Shown: piece by piece, positions 21,397 to 34,194 of the stretch
Layout of the letters: each line of letters starts with the position of its first letter
How positions within the stretch are numbered: the stretch's first letter is position 1
Source of the DNA: Lolium rigidum
Lineage: Eukaryota > Streptophyta > Magnoliopsida > Poales > Poaceae
Length of the DNA stretch: 64,000 bases
Reading direction: 5' to 3'
Assembly (NCBI RefSeq): GCF_022539505.1
Contig: NC_061510.1
Span: 32,141,047-32,205,046 of the forward strand
The notes under the pieces: model-generated
The model's input: the letters and a program-made list of their open reading frames with translations, nothing else
Database searches by the model: none
What the model was told of the DNA's origin: nothing
Translations under genes and position numbers: made by a program

Positions 21397-21678
21397 ACTC
21401 CCCCCAAGCTTAGACTTCGCTTGTCCCCAAGCGAAACTGAACTCAGTAAACAGGACCACATGTTTATGGAGTGAAGAGTCGATAAATAAAATACGGACAA
21501 GAAGCATCATATTCATTCACACAAGACATTCTAGTAAACAACTTCCTCATATAACTCAACTTGAAACAAGTATAAAGTAATCACAAATAAAGGTGCATAA
21601 GAAATCATAGTTGGTGATGGCAAACTTCGTTCTTGGTCAGAGAACAATTAACAGATTATACTTATCTCATTGAGCAGC
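21397..21678 (-). mobile_element. E2: internal fragment next to its 3' LTR
   Basis: About 280 bp of non-coding 3' internal sequence, starting with the polypurine tract and ending abruptly at 21678, where the E3 LTR begins (tgtgacgccc). Confidence 0.8.
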
Positions 21679-24600
21679 TGTGACGCCCCGGAACCGGTAT
21701 CCTGAGGATTCCAGCGATCCCGCCGAAATCCGCACGATAACGATTCCGACACGCCCTCCGACACGACGTGCGCGACGAATCACACACGTGATGCCAGAGG
21801 AATTAACACGAGCGGTAACATTACAACGAGATTACAATAGAGCCCACAAGATACATATATTACAACGACGACTCCAACGAGTCAAGATACAAATATTCAA
21901 TACAAAGATCCGAATCATACGGAAGATCAAATACGTCCGAGTACGAACAAGATACAAATTGGACTAAGAGTCCCGAAGATAACCGAGTGGCGTCCATAAC
22001 CCTGCCCGAGGCCAAGCCGGAAGGGTAACCTTGCTAACGTCGTCATCTCGTACCTGTCAAAGTCGGGCCATCGGTTGCGAACAAGAGGGAGGAAGCAAAA
22101 GAGAAAGGGGAAAAGGCGAGAGTAAGTACCAAGGAACGAACTCCGGCACGTACTTAGCGAGACTAGAAATGGCTATGCTCGCCGGGCGAGTATAGATATA
22201 TATCGCTCGGGGCTATATGGTGGGTTTAGCGGCAACAAAACTATAACCAATGGAGACACGCTACAACATCCGTCTACTCAGAGAAGATAAGAGAGCGCAT
22301 AAGGTAACAGATAAATACTACACAAACATAACCCAGCCGATTACACATATCCCCTTCAACAATTGCGAAGAGGCAATGTAAAAGGCACTCAACGGTGGAT
22401 AAGTTTTATTAGGTATCGGTTGTAGTAATGCTATATTACTATGCAAGTTATTATCAGATTATTAGCAACAAGATAACGGTGTAAGTTGTTCTATGATCAA
22501 GCTATACAATTCCAAGTCGTCCATAACCGCGGACACGGCTTATCGATAAGATGTACACCCCTGCGGGGGTTGCCCAAATGTAACCATACGCATGCTCGAC
22601 CCACTTACGACAGGTGGATGTCTCACAACAAGACCGTTCCCAGTTCAACAAGAAAGTCTAGGGGGCCACCCGACTAAGCTACCCGTAACGAAGTCCGGCC
22701 GTACTCGAAGCGGACTCGGGGTTTGCGTTAACGGCTAGGCGTGCAAACCACACGCTTCGCTAAACGTTCCGCGGGGTACGGTACGAGAATATAAACACCC
22801 GAAGGCAACATGAAGTAAACACCCGAAGGCAACGAGTAAGTAAAGCATGGCATACATGGCATAGGCAAATAAAACCAAGGTTGTGGCCCCCTTTTCAACT
22901 GACTTGAGAAAAGGTAATGGGTGAGGGGGTCCCAATAATCGTCCCCACGCATGGGTAGAGCGCTCAATCTCGGAACGGATAACAAGAACTCGGGTCCTAG
23001 GGGACATTAGCGAGTCAAAGTTCGATGCTTTCGCAAAGGGGCTCACAGATGCCTCTGCTTACAATTTTAGTTGTTAACAATTAAGTAAAGCATGTGTATC
23101 TCCAACAACTGATATAGCATGTGATAACCTCCCAACAACCCAACATATCTCGATAACAGATCGAGATAAACAACAGAGCCTAAACACGCCTACGACTCGC
23201 AAGGCTCAAACATCAAGCAACGGCTATGGATAAGGAATGGTGCATATAGGATTATTATGGTAAACAAGTGAATAGGACACGTGACTCGATAAAGAATCGC
23301 AACATAAGGATAGCAATGCGAGGGAGAGAGTAAAATAGGTGAAGAGAGAGGGCTCGCTCGCGAAAAGCCGAGAAGAACTTGTCGTATCTCACATCATTAC
23401 TTCGTGGTCCTATCCGGGAAGAAGCAAATGCTACAACAGACATCGGATGCAAATCTTACAACTACGGAATAAGAACCGGCATGATCAAGATGATATGCAT
23501 GACATGGCAAGGATGATGCGATGCACTTATCCAATTTAATCGGGGTCGGAATCCCGAACAAACAAATTATGTTGGAGTTGCATTTTCTACCGGCAAAGTT
23601 AATTGTTGATTAGCATGGCAAACATGGCAGGGGTGCGCTACTTCAATATTAAACGGAGCGGGGAAAACCGTAGTCGGTATCCGAAATACTCCGCATATAT
23701 GTTAGGTGGTATGCACGAATTATCACGTCACGACATGATGCGAGATGCTAACAGATGTATGGATGGCATATTCATGTTCCTCTCATTTTTCTGATCAATT
23801 TTCCTATATAACATGTTTTAATTCGAGTTAGCATTTAAAAGATATTAATTTTGCAAGTTTAAAGCATTTTACGGAATTTACGGAAAAACGAGAGAAAAGG
23901 GAAACTTTTTATACCCGGGGGCTCTAGCCACAACGGGCGACAAGCGGGGCCGGAGAGGGCGACGCGGCGGCTGACCAAGCGAGAGGGGCCCGGGTTGCTT
24001 CACGGGGGTTCCGGGGGGTTTTCTAGGAAAAGCTCGGAGACAAGGGCGCGGGTTAGATAGACAAAGCTGCGGGGGGTGTACGTAAAGGGAACAGATCCGG
24101 ATGCGAGGACGGTTTCTCACCCGAGGCAGATCTAGGCTGGTCCGGGCCGACGAGTGGGCCCGAGGGGACGACATGGAGGCCACGCGCGGCAGACCATGTC
24201 CGCACGCGCCGAAGATGTTCGACGCGAGGACGATGCCGCACGCGTCGCAGGTAGGTCGGTCACCGCGGCAGCGTACAAGCGCGCCGGGCGGCTGTGGGGG
24301 CTCCCGGGGAAGTCGCCGAAGGGCGTCGGGGAAGCGCGCCGTTGTCGCGGACGTCGCAAGGAGGGGCGCCACCGGTTGGGGGTCGTCGGAGCGCCGACGC
24401 GGCGGAGGAAACCTGCGGCGGCGGCGGTCGGCATCAGCACGGCCGGGAGAAAGAGGAAGGAAACCGGAGGAGGAAGAGGTCCGAGGAGGTTGCGCGGCTC
24501 ACCAGGAAGCCGACGGCGTGCTCAGGAGGGGCGGAGGAGGACCAACACGGCTGGGATCGAGGAAAAACCGCGGCGGCCAGAGCGAGGAATTGGCGAAAAC

Positions 24601-25432
24601 GGTGGCGATTCACAGCTCCTCGGTTCGATTGCGAGCACCAGGTTGAAGAGGAGGTCGGCGCACCTCTCGGTGGTATCTGTGTGGTGGCGGACATGGTGGA
24701 ACGGCAGCGCGCCGACGAGGGGGGCGCGGTGGTGCTCGGTGGCTTGACAGAGAAGAGAGAAAAAGGGGAAGAAAAGGAGGCGGCGGCGCAAGGAGGGAAG
24801 AGGAGGGTTGGCGCTAGGGTTTTCTGGGCAGAGGATAAAGAAGAGGGGGGGGGGGAGGCATGTGGTGGCGTCGGTGGTGGAGGACCAGGGGCACTCACGC
24901 CCTCTGCGTGACTGCTCGAAGAAGACGACAAGGGGAGGAGAAAAGAGAGAGTGAAGGGGTACGGGCTGGTTGGTGGGCTAGGCCGCCGGGGTGGTTACGG
25001 GGTCGGAAGGAAAAAGGAGAGGGAGAAAAGAAGGGCCACCCGGGTGGGCTGGTCGGATAGGTTAGGGTTTGGGGCTTTCTCCTTTTCTCTTTTTATTTAA
25101 AACCTTTGAATTAAAAATCTTTTCGTTTTGAATTCGAGGCAAGGTGAGAGGTAGATTCCAAAGTAGTTTTCAAAATATTTACTTTATTTGTAACAAAAGC
25201 AAACCACCTTTATATTACAAAAATTTATTTGTTGGAAAAACTTAATTATAAAATAAGAAATACGAGAAGGGAGAATAGAGTAGGGTTTTATTTAAAAGAA
25301 TAGACAAGAGAGGGTTATAAAATAATTTTATTATGTTGAAAAACATGGATGATATGATGCATATGCCATGATGATGCACAAAAGAAAAACAACAAACAAA
25401 TCTAATATGGGATACTACCACGGGCCGTTACA
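21679..25432 (-). repeat. E3 left LTR (complete, 3754 bp)
   Basis: Contains a GC-rich core (about 23900-25060) that produces many overlapping shadow frames but no recognisable protein, and AT-rich ends. Relative to the right LTR it keeps 23440-24765. The terminal dinucleotides are TG and CA. Confidence 0.85.
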
Positions 25433-25900
25433 ATCGACACCACTAACAAGGAATCTCGCCACTGAGATTCCACGTCCGAGTACGGGGAGAGAGGTGAACT
25501 ATCGGATCTTCGGCGACGTGTCGAGCTCCTCGACACCACTAACAAGATGTCTTGCTCCAGCTTGGGCGGTCGACACCACTAACAAGAAGTCGTGGTTCCG
25601 TCGTTGATGATGCGCTTCCGTCGGAATCCTCAAAAGATCGAACCTATTAGGATAAGGCAAAGATCATCCAAACCTACGTCGGAACCTAAGACTCGGAGAA
25701 ACGGATAAGAGAGAAGACTCAAAACTCGCAAAGGTAAGAGGAGAAAGAATATAGATAAGGAGAAAAATACGAGCTAATCGGATCTATCCAACGAGTTTTC
25801 GAGAAAATAGTTTTGACACTAGACACAACGTCGGTTGGCAAGGTTATCCTACAGAGCTGGACTAGTGGGGTACCGTCAACTCTGAGGCTCGATACCAACT
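25433..25900 (-). mobile_element. E3 interior, non-coding, with three 17-base repeats
   Basis: tcgacaccactaacaag occurs at about 25434, 25530 and 25569. The PBS-like cgaggctcgatacca complement lies at 25883-25897. No protein domain is visible, and no clear polypurine tract adjoins the left LTR, which leaves the strand call less than certain. Confidence 0.75.
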
Positions 25901-28134
25901 TGTGACGCCCGGAACCGGTATCCTGAGGATTCCAGCGATCCCGCCGAAATCCGCACGATAACGATTCCGACACGCCCTCCGACACGACGTGCGCGACGAA
26001 TCACACACGTGATGCCGGAGGAATTAACACGAGCGGTAACATTACAACGAGGATTACAATAGAGCCCACAAGATACATATATTACAACGACGACTCCAAC
26101 GAGTCAAGATACAAATATTCAATACAAAGATCCGAATCATACGAGAAGATCAAATACGTCCGAGTACGAACAAGATACAAATTGGACTAAGAGTCCCGAA
26201 GATAACCAGATGGCGTCCATAACCACGCCCGGGCCAAGCCGGAAGGTTAACCTTGCTAACGTCGTCATCTCGTACTGTCAAAGTCGGGCCATCGGTTGCC
26301 GACAAGAGGGAGGAAGCAAAGAGAAAGGGGAAAAGGCGAGAGTAAGTACCAAGGAACGAACTCCGGCACGTACTTAGCGAGACTAGAAATGGCTATGCTC
26401 GCCGGGCGAGTATAGATATATATCGCCCAGGGCTATATGGTGGGTTTAGCGGCAACAAAACTATAACCAATGGAGACACGCTACAACATCCGTCTACTCG
26501 GAGAAGATAAGAGAGCGCATAAGGTAACGAGATAAATACTACACAAACATAACCCGGCCGATTACACATATCCCCTTCAACAATTGCGAAGAGGCAATGT
26601 AAAAGGCACTCAACGGTGGATAAGTTTTATTAGGTATCGGTTGTAGTAATGCTATATTACTATGCAAGTTATTATCAGATTATTAGCAACAAGATAACGG
26701 TGTAAGTTGTTCTATGATCAAGCTATACAATTCCAAGTCGTCCATAACCGCGGACACGGCTTATCGATAAGATGTACACCCTGCGGGGGTTGCCCAAATG
26801 TAACCATACGCATGCTCGACCCACTTACGACGGGTGGATGTCTCACAACAAGACCGTTCCCGAGTTCAACAAGAAAGTCTAGGGGGGCCACCCGACTAAG
26901 CTACCCGTAACGAAGTCCGGCCGTACTCCGAAGCGGACTCAGGGTTTGCGTTAACGGCTAGGCGTGCAAACCACACGCTTCGCTAAACGTTCCGCGGGGT
27001 ACAGAGCAGAATATAAACACCCGAAGGCAACAGGAAGTAAACACCCGAAGGCAACGAGTAAGTAAAGCATGGCATACATGGCATAGGCAAATAAAACCAA
27101 GGTTGTGGCCCCCTTTTCCAGCGACTTGAGAAAAGGTAATGGGTGAGGGGGTCCCAATAATCGTCCCCACGCATGGGTAGAGCGCTCAATCTCGGAACGG
27201 ATAACAAGAACTCGGGTCCTAGGGGACATTAGCGAGTCAAAGTTCCGATGCTTTCGCAAGGGGCTCACGGATGCCTGCTGCTTACAATTTTAGTTGTTAA
27301 CAATTAAGTAAAGCATGTGTATCTCCAACAACTGATATAGCATGTGATAACCTCCCAACAACCCAACATATCTGGATAACAGATCGAGATAAACAACAGA
27401 TCCTAAACACGCCTACGACTCGCAAGGCTCAAACATCAAGCAACGGCTATGGATAAGGAATGGTGCATATAGGATTATTATGGTAAACAAGTGAATAGGA
27501 CACGTGACTCGATAAAGAATCGCAACATAAGGATAGCAATGCGAGGGAGAGAGTAAAATAGGTGAAGAGAGAGGGCTCGCTTTGTGAAAAGCTGCGGAAG
27601 AACTTGTCGTATCTCACATCATCACTTCGTGGTCCTATCCGGGAAGAAGCAAATGCTACAACAGGGGAAGAAAAGGAGGCGGCGGCGCAAGGAGGGAACG
27701 GGAGGGTTGGCGCTAGGGTTTTCGGGCGAGAGGATAAAGAAGAGGGGGAGGCATGTGGTGGCGTCGGTGGTGGAGGACCGGGGCACTCACGCCCTCTGCG
27801 TGAGCTGCTCGAAGAAGACGACAAGGGGAGGAGAAAAGAGAGAGTGAAGGGGTACGGGCTGGTTGGTGGGCTAGGCCGCCGGGGTGGTTCTCGGGCCGGA
27901 AGGAAAAAGGAGAGGGAGAAAGAAGGGCCACCCAGGTGGGCTGGTCGGATAGGTTAGGGTTTGGGGCTTTCTCCTTTTCTCTTTTTATTTAAAACCTTTG
28001 AATTAAAAATCTTTTCTGTTTTGAATTCGAGGCAAGGTGAGAGGTAGATTCCAAAGTAGTTTTCAAAATATTTACTTTATTTGTAACAAAAGCAAACCAC
28101 CTTTATATTACAAAAATTTATTTGTTGGAAAAAC
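25901..28134 (-). repeat. E3 right LTR (internally deleted, truncated)
   Basis: Matches 21679-23439 and then, after a junction at 27664/27665 (acag|gggaag), matches 24766-25242. It therefore lacks about 1.33 kb of the left LTR and its last 190 bp. The junction shares only one or two bases. Mismatches against the left copy cluster at CAG/CTG sites. Confidence 0.85.
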
Positions 28135-28209
28135 TGTTATCACCAGATTTTAGACAAATCCAGAGGTGGGCCGGGCTTGGAAGATTACATGGAAGATTTA
28201 CGAAGCGGC
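28135..28209 (+). mobile_element. E6: start of another LTR or element, cut by the gap
   Basis: tgttatcaccagattttaga begins abruptly inside the E3 right LTR and runs into the gap. The TG start and position suggest the 5' end of an inserted LTR. Nothing more can be said. Confidence 0.5.
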
Positions 28210-28309
28210 NNNNNNNNNNNNNNNNNNNNNNNNNNNNNNNNNNNNNNNNNNNNNNNNNNNNNNNNNNNNNNNNNNNNNNNNNNNNNNNNNNNNNNNNNNN
28301 NNNNNNNNN
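28210..28309. other. Assembly gap (100 N)
   Basis: Exactly 100 unknown bases, the usual placeholder for a gap of unknown size. Open frames drawn across it are meaningless. Confidence 0.99.
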
Positions 28310-29455
28310 CTAATCAGCATGATGAACTTACTTTATTTTTGGGGTGTGAAGAACTCGTCGAGAAAAATCTCTTTGTTACATATGAGTGATCTTGATGTTG
28401 ATGATGTCCTGAATGGGTGTTTTTCTTATTGCATTGATAATAGCCATACAAATACTTACATACAAAATATTTTAGAAGATGACACCTTGCCAAAATATGA
28501 TAGGACCGCTGTGTGTTTTCAACTAATTAATGAAAAGGAGGGATCCTCCCAAGTTTCTTCTATTGTTTCTGAAAGTAAATCAGGTTATGCGGACAAGCCA
28601 CCCTTCAAGCCTCTTCCTCCTAAAAAAGGGGACGAGGAGAAGGAAGAGAAGAAGAAGAAGAAGGGAACGAAGAAGAAGAAGAAGAAGAAGGAGAATAAAA
28701 AGAAAGAGGTAACGGCGTATCCCCGCGTGAATGAGATAACGCTAGGTAACCGTAAGTATGTTGCTCCTAATGATTATTGTGACAATGAATCTGAATACGA
28801 TGATCTTCCTATGCCCTTTACATACATTAGCAATCATGATTTGAATGAGCACACTACTTTTGATATTACAAATCTCTGGGAAACTAATTCTGAAAATGAT
28901 GATAATAATTGCCATAGTGTCAGTACTATCCATGCTTCCTCCCATAATGATATAGAAAGCTCAAATCTTGGGGAAGAGGAGTTTGAAAATCCTCTAGCTA
29001 CTGGTCATTATGTTCTTGATACATCTCCTTCTAATAACAATGATGGTGTGGACACAGATAAACCGACTGTGAAAGATAACTATTCTATTTCCTACGATGA
29101 CACTGTGCTCCCGATCTCTGATGATTATTATAAAGAATGCTATGATATAGGTTCTAACTATCCTTATGAAACTTGTCATAGTCATGATTGGATTACTAAA
29201 AACAATTCCCTTAATATGCAATTTGTTTACCATGTTCAAATTCTTGATAATAATCTCACTCCAATTACTATTAATGAGAATAACTCTTCTTATGCCAAAT
29301 TTAATGATACTTCTATGCATATGAACCATGATAAGAATGTTTTAAGTGATGGGTATATTGTGGATTTCATCAATGATGCTACTGAAAGTTATTATGAGAG
29401 AGGGAAATATGGTTATATGCATTTCAATAATATTAAGTTTCCCTCTTTATGTTGA
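28310..29455 (+). CDS. E4 internal ORF (partial, retroelement protein of unknown role)
   Basis: About 380 residues are open from the gap edge to a stop at 29455. Features are a lysine/glutamate tract (near 28640-28710, KKKKKGTKKKKKKKENKKKE), many acidic and Asn/Asp stretches, and a C-terminal motif DATESYYERGKYGY. The same motif ends the E5 ORF (DATESYCERGKYG), so the proteins are homologous. No reverse transcriptase, protease or integrase motif is present. The true start is lost in the gap. Confidence 0.6.
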   Translation, partial: LISMMNLLYFWGVKNSSRKISLLHMSDLDVDDVLNGCFSYCIDNSHTNTYIQNILEDDTLPKYDRTAVCFQLINEKEGSSQVSSIVSESKSGYADKPPFKPLPPKKGDEEKEEKKKKKGTKKKKKKKENKKKEVTAYPRVNEITLGNRKYVAPNDYCDNESEYDDLPMPFTYISNHDLNEHTTFDITNLWETNSENDDNNCHSVSTIHASSHNDIESSNLGEEEFENPLATGHYVLDTSPSNNNDGVDTDKPTVKDNYSISYDDTVLPISDDYYKECYDIGSNYPYETCHSHDWITKNNSLNMQFVYHVQILDNNLTPITINENNSSYAKFNDTSMHMNHDKNVLSDGYIVDFINDATESYYERGKYGYMHFNNIKFPSLC

Positions 29456-32202
29456 GAATCTTGAAGTTACTTTTGTTTTATCCTCTTATGCTTGTCACTT
29501 TGTTCTTCATGAATTCATTTGTGTACAAGATGCCTCTTCATAGGAAGCATGTTAGACTTAAATGTGTTTTGAATTTGCCTCTTGATGCTCTCTTTTGCTT
29601 CAAATACTATTTCTTGCAAGTGCATCATTAAAACTGCCGAGCCCATCTTAATGGCTATAAAGAAAGAACTTCTTGGGAGATAACCCATGTGTTATTTTGC
29701 TACAGTACTTTGTTTTATATTTGTGTCTTGGAAGTTGTTTACTACTGTAGCAACCTCTCCTTATCTTATTTTATTGCATTGTTGTGCCAAGTTAAGTCGT
29801 TGATAGAAAGGTTGATACTAGATTTGGATTACTGCGCAGAAACAGATTTCTTTGCTGTCACGAATCTGGGTCTAATTCTCTGTAGGTAACTCAGAAAATT
29901 AAGCCAATTTACGTGAGTGATCCTCAGATATGTACGCAACTTTCATTCAATTTGAGCATTTTCGTTTGAGCAAGTCTGGTGGCCTAATAAAATCCATCTT
30001 TACGGACTGTTCTGTTTTGACAGATTCTGTCTTTTATTTCGCATTGCCTCTTTCGCTATGTTGGATGAATTTCTTTGATCCATTAATGTCCAGTAGCTTT
30101 ATGCAATGTCCAGAAGTGTTAAGAATGATTGTGTCACCTCTGAACATGTGAATTTTTATTATGCACTAACCCTCTAATGAGTTGTTTCGAGTTTGGTGTG
30201 GAGGAAGTTTTCAAGGATCAAGAGAGGAGTATGATGCAATATGATCAAGGAGAGTGAAAGCTCTAAGCTTGGGGATGCCCCGGTGGTTCACCCCTGCATA
30301 TTCTAAGAAGACTCAAGCTGCTTAAGCTTGGGGATGCCCAAGGCATCCCCTTCTTCATCAACAACATTATCGTTCCTCCCCCGAAACTATATTTTTATTC
30401 CGCCACATCTTATGTACTTTACTTGGAGCGTCTGTGTGCTTTTGTTTTTGTTTTTGTTTGAATAAATGCTTGTGTGGGAGAGAGACACGCTCCGCTGGTT
30501 CATATGAACACATGTGTTCTTCGCTTTATCTCATAGTATTCATGGCGAAGTTTCTTCTTCGTTAAATTGTTATATGGTTGGAATTGGAAAATGCTACATG
30601 TAGTAACTCTAAAATGTCTTGGATAATTTGATACTTGGCAATTGTTGTGCTCATGTTTAAGCTCTTGCATCATATACTTTGCACCCATTAATGAAGAAAC
30701 ACTTAGAGTTTTCTAATTTGGTTTGCATATTTGGTTTCTCTAGAGTCTAGATAACATCTAGTATTGAGTTTTGAACAACAAGGAAAGACGGTATAGAATC
30801 TTATAATGTTTACAATATGTCTTTTATGTGAGTTTTGCTGTACCGTTCATCCTTGTGTTTGTTTCAAATAACCTTGCTAGCCTAAACCTTGTATCGAGAG
30901 GGAATACTTCTCATGCATCCAAAATACTTGAGCCAACCACTATGCCATTTGTGTCCACCATACCTACCTACTACATGGTATTTATCCGCCATTCCAAAGT
31001 AAATTGCTTGAGTGCTACCTTTAAAATTCCATCATTCACCTTTACAATATATAGCTCATGGGACAAATAGCTTAAAAACTATTGTGGTATTGAATATGTA
31101 CTTATGCACTTTATCTCTTATTAAGTTGCTTGTTGTGCGATAACCATGTTTCGGGGGACGCCATCAACTATTCTTTGTTGGATATCATGTGAGTTGCTAT
31201 GCATGTCCGTCTTGTCTCGAAGTAAGAGAGATCTACCACCTTCATGGTTGGAGCATGCATATTGTTAGAGAAGAACTTTGGGCCGCTAACTAAAGCCATG
31301 ATTCATGGTGGAAGTTTCAGTTTGGACATATATCCTCAATCTCATATGAGAATAATAATTGTTGCCACATGCTTATGCATTAAAGAGGAGTCCATTATCT
31401 GTTGTCCATGTTGTCCCGGTATGGATGTCTAAGTTGAGAATAATCAAAAGCGAGAAATCCAAAATGCGAGCTTTCTCCTTAGACCTTTGTACAGGCGGCA
31501 TGGAGGTACCCCATTGTGACACTTGGTTAAAACATGTGCATTGCAAAGATCCGGTAGTCCAAGCTAAATAGGACAAGGTGCGGGCACTATTAGTATACTA
31601 TGCATGAGACTTGCAACTTGTAAGATATAATTTACATAACTCATATGCTTTATTACTACCGTTGACAAAATTGTTTCATGTTTTCAAAACCAAAGCTCTA
31701 GCACAAATATAGCAATCGATGCTTTCCTCTTTGAAGGACCATTCTTTTACTTTTATGTTGAGTCAGCTCACCTCTCTCTCTCCACCTCAAGAATCAAACA
31801 CTTGTGTGAACCGTGCATTGATTCCTACATATTTGCATATTGTACTTGTTATATTACTCTATGTTGACAATTATCCATGAGATATACATGTTACAAGTTG
31901 AAAGCAACCGCTGAAACTTAATCTTCCTTTGTGTTGCTTCAATACCTTTACTTTGATTTATTGCTTTATGAGTTAACTCTTATGCAAGACTTATTAATAC
32001 TTGTCTTGAAGTACTATTCATGAAAAGTCTTTGCTTTATGATTCACTTGTTTACTCATGTCATTACCATTGTTTTGATCGCTGCATCCACTACATATGTT
32101 TACAAATAGTATGATCAAGGTTATGATGGCATATCACTTCAGAAATTATCTTTGTTATCGCTTTACCTGCTCGGGACGAGCAGAACTAAGCTTGGGGATG
32201 CT
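29456..32202 (+). mobile_element. E4: 3' internal non-coding region
   Basis: About 2.7 kb with only short frames. It has repeated agcttggggatgccc motifs (near 30269, 30328, 32190), typical of the 3' untranslated part of this Gypsy group. The last one serves as polypurine tract. Confidence 0.75.
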
Positions 32203-33903
32203 TGATACGTCTCTGACGTATCGATAATTTCTTATGTTCTATGCCATATTATTGATGATACCTACATGTTTTATGCACACTTTATACCATATTCGTGCAT
32301 TTTCTGGAACTAACCTATTAACAAGATGCCGAAGTGCCGCCTCCGTTTTCTGCTGTTTTTGGTTTCGTAAATCCTAGTAACGAAATATTCTCGAATCGGA
32401 CGAAATCAAGACCCAGTGTCCCTATTTTCACCGGAAGCATCCGTAACACCCGGAAGGACCGTAGGGGGGGCACTGGGCCCCTGCACCATAGGCCGGCGCG
32501 GCCCAGGCCCTGGCCGCGCCGCCATATGGTGTGGCCCCCCCTTCGACCCTCCTGCGCCGCCTCTTCGCCTATATAAAGCCTCCGTCGCGAAAACCCTGAT
32601 ACGAAAAACCACGATACGGAAAACCTTACTGAGACGCCGCCATCGCGAAGCCAAGATCTGGGGGACAGGAGTCTCTGTTCCGGCACCCTGCCGGAGCGGG
32701 GAAGTGCCCCCGGAGGCTTCTCCATCGACACCGCTGCCATCTCCACCGCCGTCTTCATCACCGCTGCTGCTCCCATGAGGAGGGAGTAGTTCTCCATCGA
32801 GGCTCGGGCTGTACCGGTAGCTATGTGGTTCATCTCTCTCCTATGTACTTCAATACAATAATCTCATGAGCTGCCTTACATGATTGAGATTCATATGATG
32901 ATGCTTGTAATCTAGATGTTATTATGCTAGTCAAGTGAGTTTTACTTATGTGATCTCCGGAGACTCCTTGTCCCACGTGTGTAAAGGTGACAGCAGTGTG
33001 CACCGTGTGGGTCTCTTAGGCTATATTTCACGTAATACTTATTCACTCGTTGAATGGCATAGTGAGGTGCTTATTTATATCTCTTTATGATTGCAATGTG
33101 TTTGTATCACAATTTATCTATGTGCTACTCTAGCAATGTTATTAAAGTAGTTTTATTCCTCCCGCACGTGTGCAAAGGTGACAAGCAGTGTGCACCGTGT
33201 TAGTACTTGGTTTATGCTATGATCATGATCTCTTGTAGATTGCGAAGTTAACTATTGCTATGATAATATTGATGTGATCTATTCCTCCTACATATGCATG
33301 AAGGTGACAAGTGTGCATGCTATGTTAGTACTTGGTTTAGTCTTTTGATCTATCTTACACTAAAGGTTACTAAAATATGAGCATTATTGTGGAGCTTGTT
33401 AACTCCGGCATTGAGGGTTCGTGTAATCCTACGCAATGCGTTCATCATCCAACAAGAGTGTAGAGTATGCATTTATCCGTTCTGTTATGTGATCAATGTT
33501 GAGAGTGTCCACTAGTGAAAGTCTAATCCCTAGGCCTTGTTCCTAAATATCGCTATCGCTGCTTTTTATCGCTTTATCGCGTTACTACTGCCGCAGCTAC
33601 TACTGCTTGTTTATCGTCTCGGGCAAAGCACTTTTCTCGGTGCCGTTGCTACTACTTATTCATACCACCCGTATTTCACTATCTCTTCGCCGAACTAGTG
33701 CACCTATTAGGTGTGTTGGGGACACAAGAGACTTCTTGCTTTGTGGTTGCAGGGTTGCATGAGAGGGATATCTTTGACCTCTTCCTCCCTGAGATCGATA
33801 AACCTTGGGTGATCCACTTAAGGGAAACTTGCTGCTGTTCTACAAACCTCTGCTCTTGGAGGCCCAACACTGTCTACAAGAATAGAAGCTCCCGTAGACA
33901 TCA
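32203..33903 (+). repeat. E4 3' LTR (1701 bp)
   Basis: Starts tgatacgtctctgacgtatc and ends gaagctcccgtagacatca. A TATA box (ctatataaag, about 32569-32578) marks the LTR promoter. It is inverted relative to the LTR at 34195-35902 with only 291 bp between them. Confidence 0.9.
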
Positions 33904-34194
33904 TCCACCAACAAGCTACATTCCAGATCACTTGAAGCTTTATATGCAAAATCATGAAATTTGTGAGAAAGAAACTTGTAGCACAGCATAGCATCCAAAA
34001 ATTTGGTTTTTTCCTTCCTTTGGTATCTTGTATAGTTTCATATTTTGCTTCCCTTGTCCATCGCTTTAGAAGGTAATGGTTTGGCAATAACTTAATATTC
34101 ATCAATTCAAGAACTTTCAAACCATGCCCACACAAGACTCTGGTCCGTTTAAACTGAAAACAAATACAAGAATCCGTTTGCTCCAAGGGATCAC
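33904..34194 (-). pseudogene. FAR1-related gene, C-terminal fragment with SWIM finger
   Basis: Read on the minus strand from 34194 it begins DPLEQTDSCICFQFKRTRVL and continues CGHGLKVLELMNIKLLP, KRWTREAKYETIQDTKGRK. This is the CxC...CxH SWIM zinc-finger region that follows the MULE-transposase-like core in FHY3/FAR1-family transcription factors. It joins in order with the fragment at 39648-41300, from which it is separated by E5. Its downstream end is cut at 33903 by E4. Frame changes occur after GRK. Confidence 0.8.

Larger units (their letters stand above)
21679..28134 (-). mobile_element. E3: LTR element with giant LTRs and a 468-bp interior
   Basis: Two direct repeats begin tgtgacgccc (21679 and 25901). 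The left one ends gggccgttaca at 25432, giving a 3754-bp LTR. Only 468 bp separate the LTRs. On the minus strand the right LTR is followed, after three bases, by tggtatcgagcctc, which resembles a primer-binding site for initiator Met tRNA, so the element is probably on the minus strand. There is no gag or pol, so it must rely on another element's proteins. The right LTR is internally deleted and is cut at 28134/28135 by E6. Confidence 0.8.
28310..33903 (+). mobile_element. E4: Gypsy element, 3' part (internal region and 3' LTR)
   Basis: An internal region of about 3.9 kb ends with the purine-rich aagcttggggatgct next to the LTR at 32203. The 3' LTR ends at 33903, and the right flank is FAR1-like sequence starting tccac. 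The 5' LTR is missing because of the gap. The LTR is of the same family as those of E5. Parts of the internal region (for example gtttacaatatgtcttttat near 30808) match E5. Confidence 0.85.

Noticed and set aside
24101..24931. Several long overlapping frames on both strands
   Set aside because: They lie in the GC-rich core of the E3 LTR, contradict each other, lack domains, and the region is deleted in the partner LTR.
28166..28309. Start of the E4 ORF upstream of and across the gap
   Set aside because: The residues are unknown bases and the left side belongs to another element.
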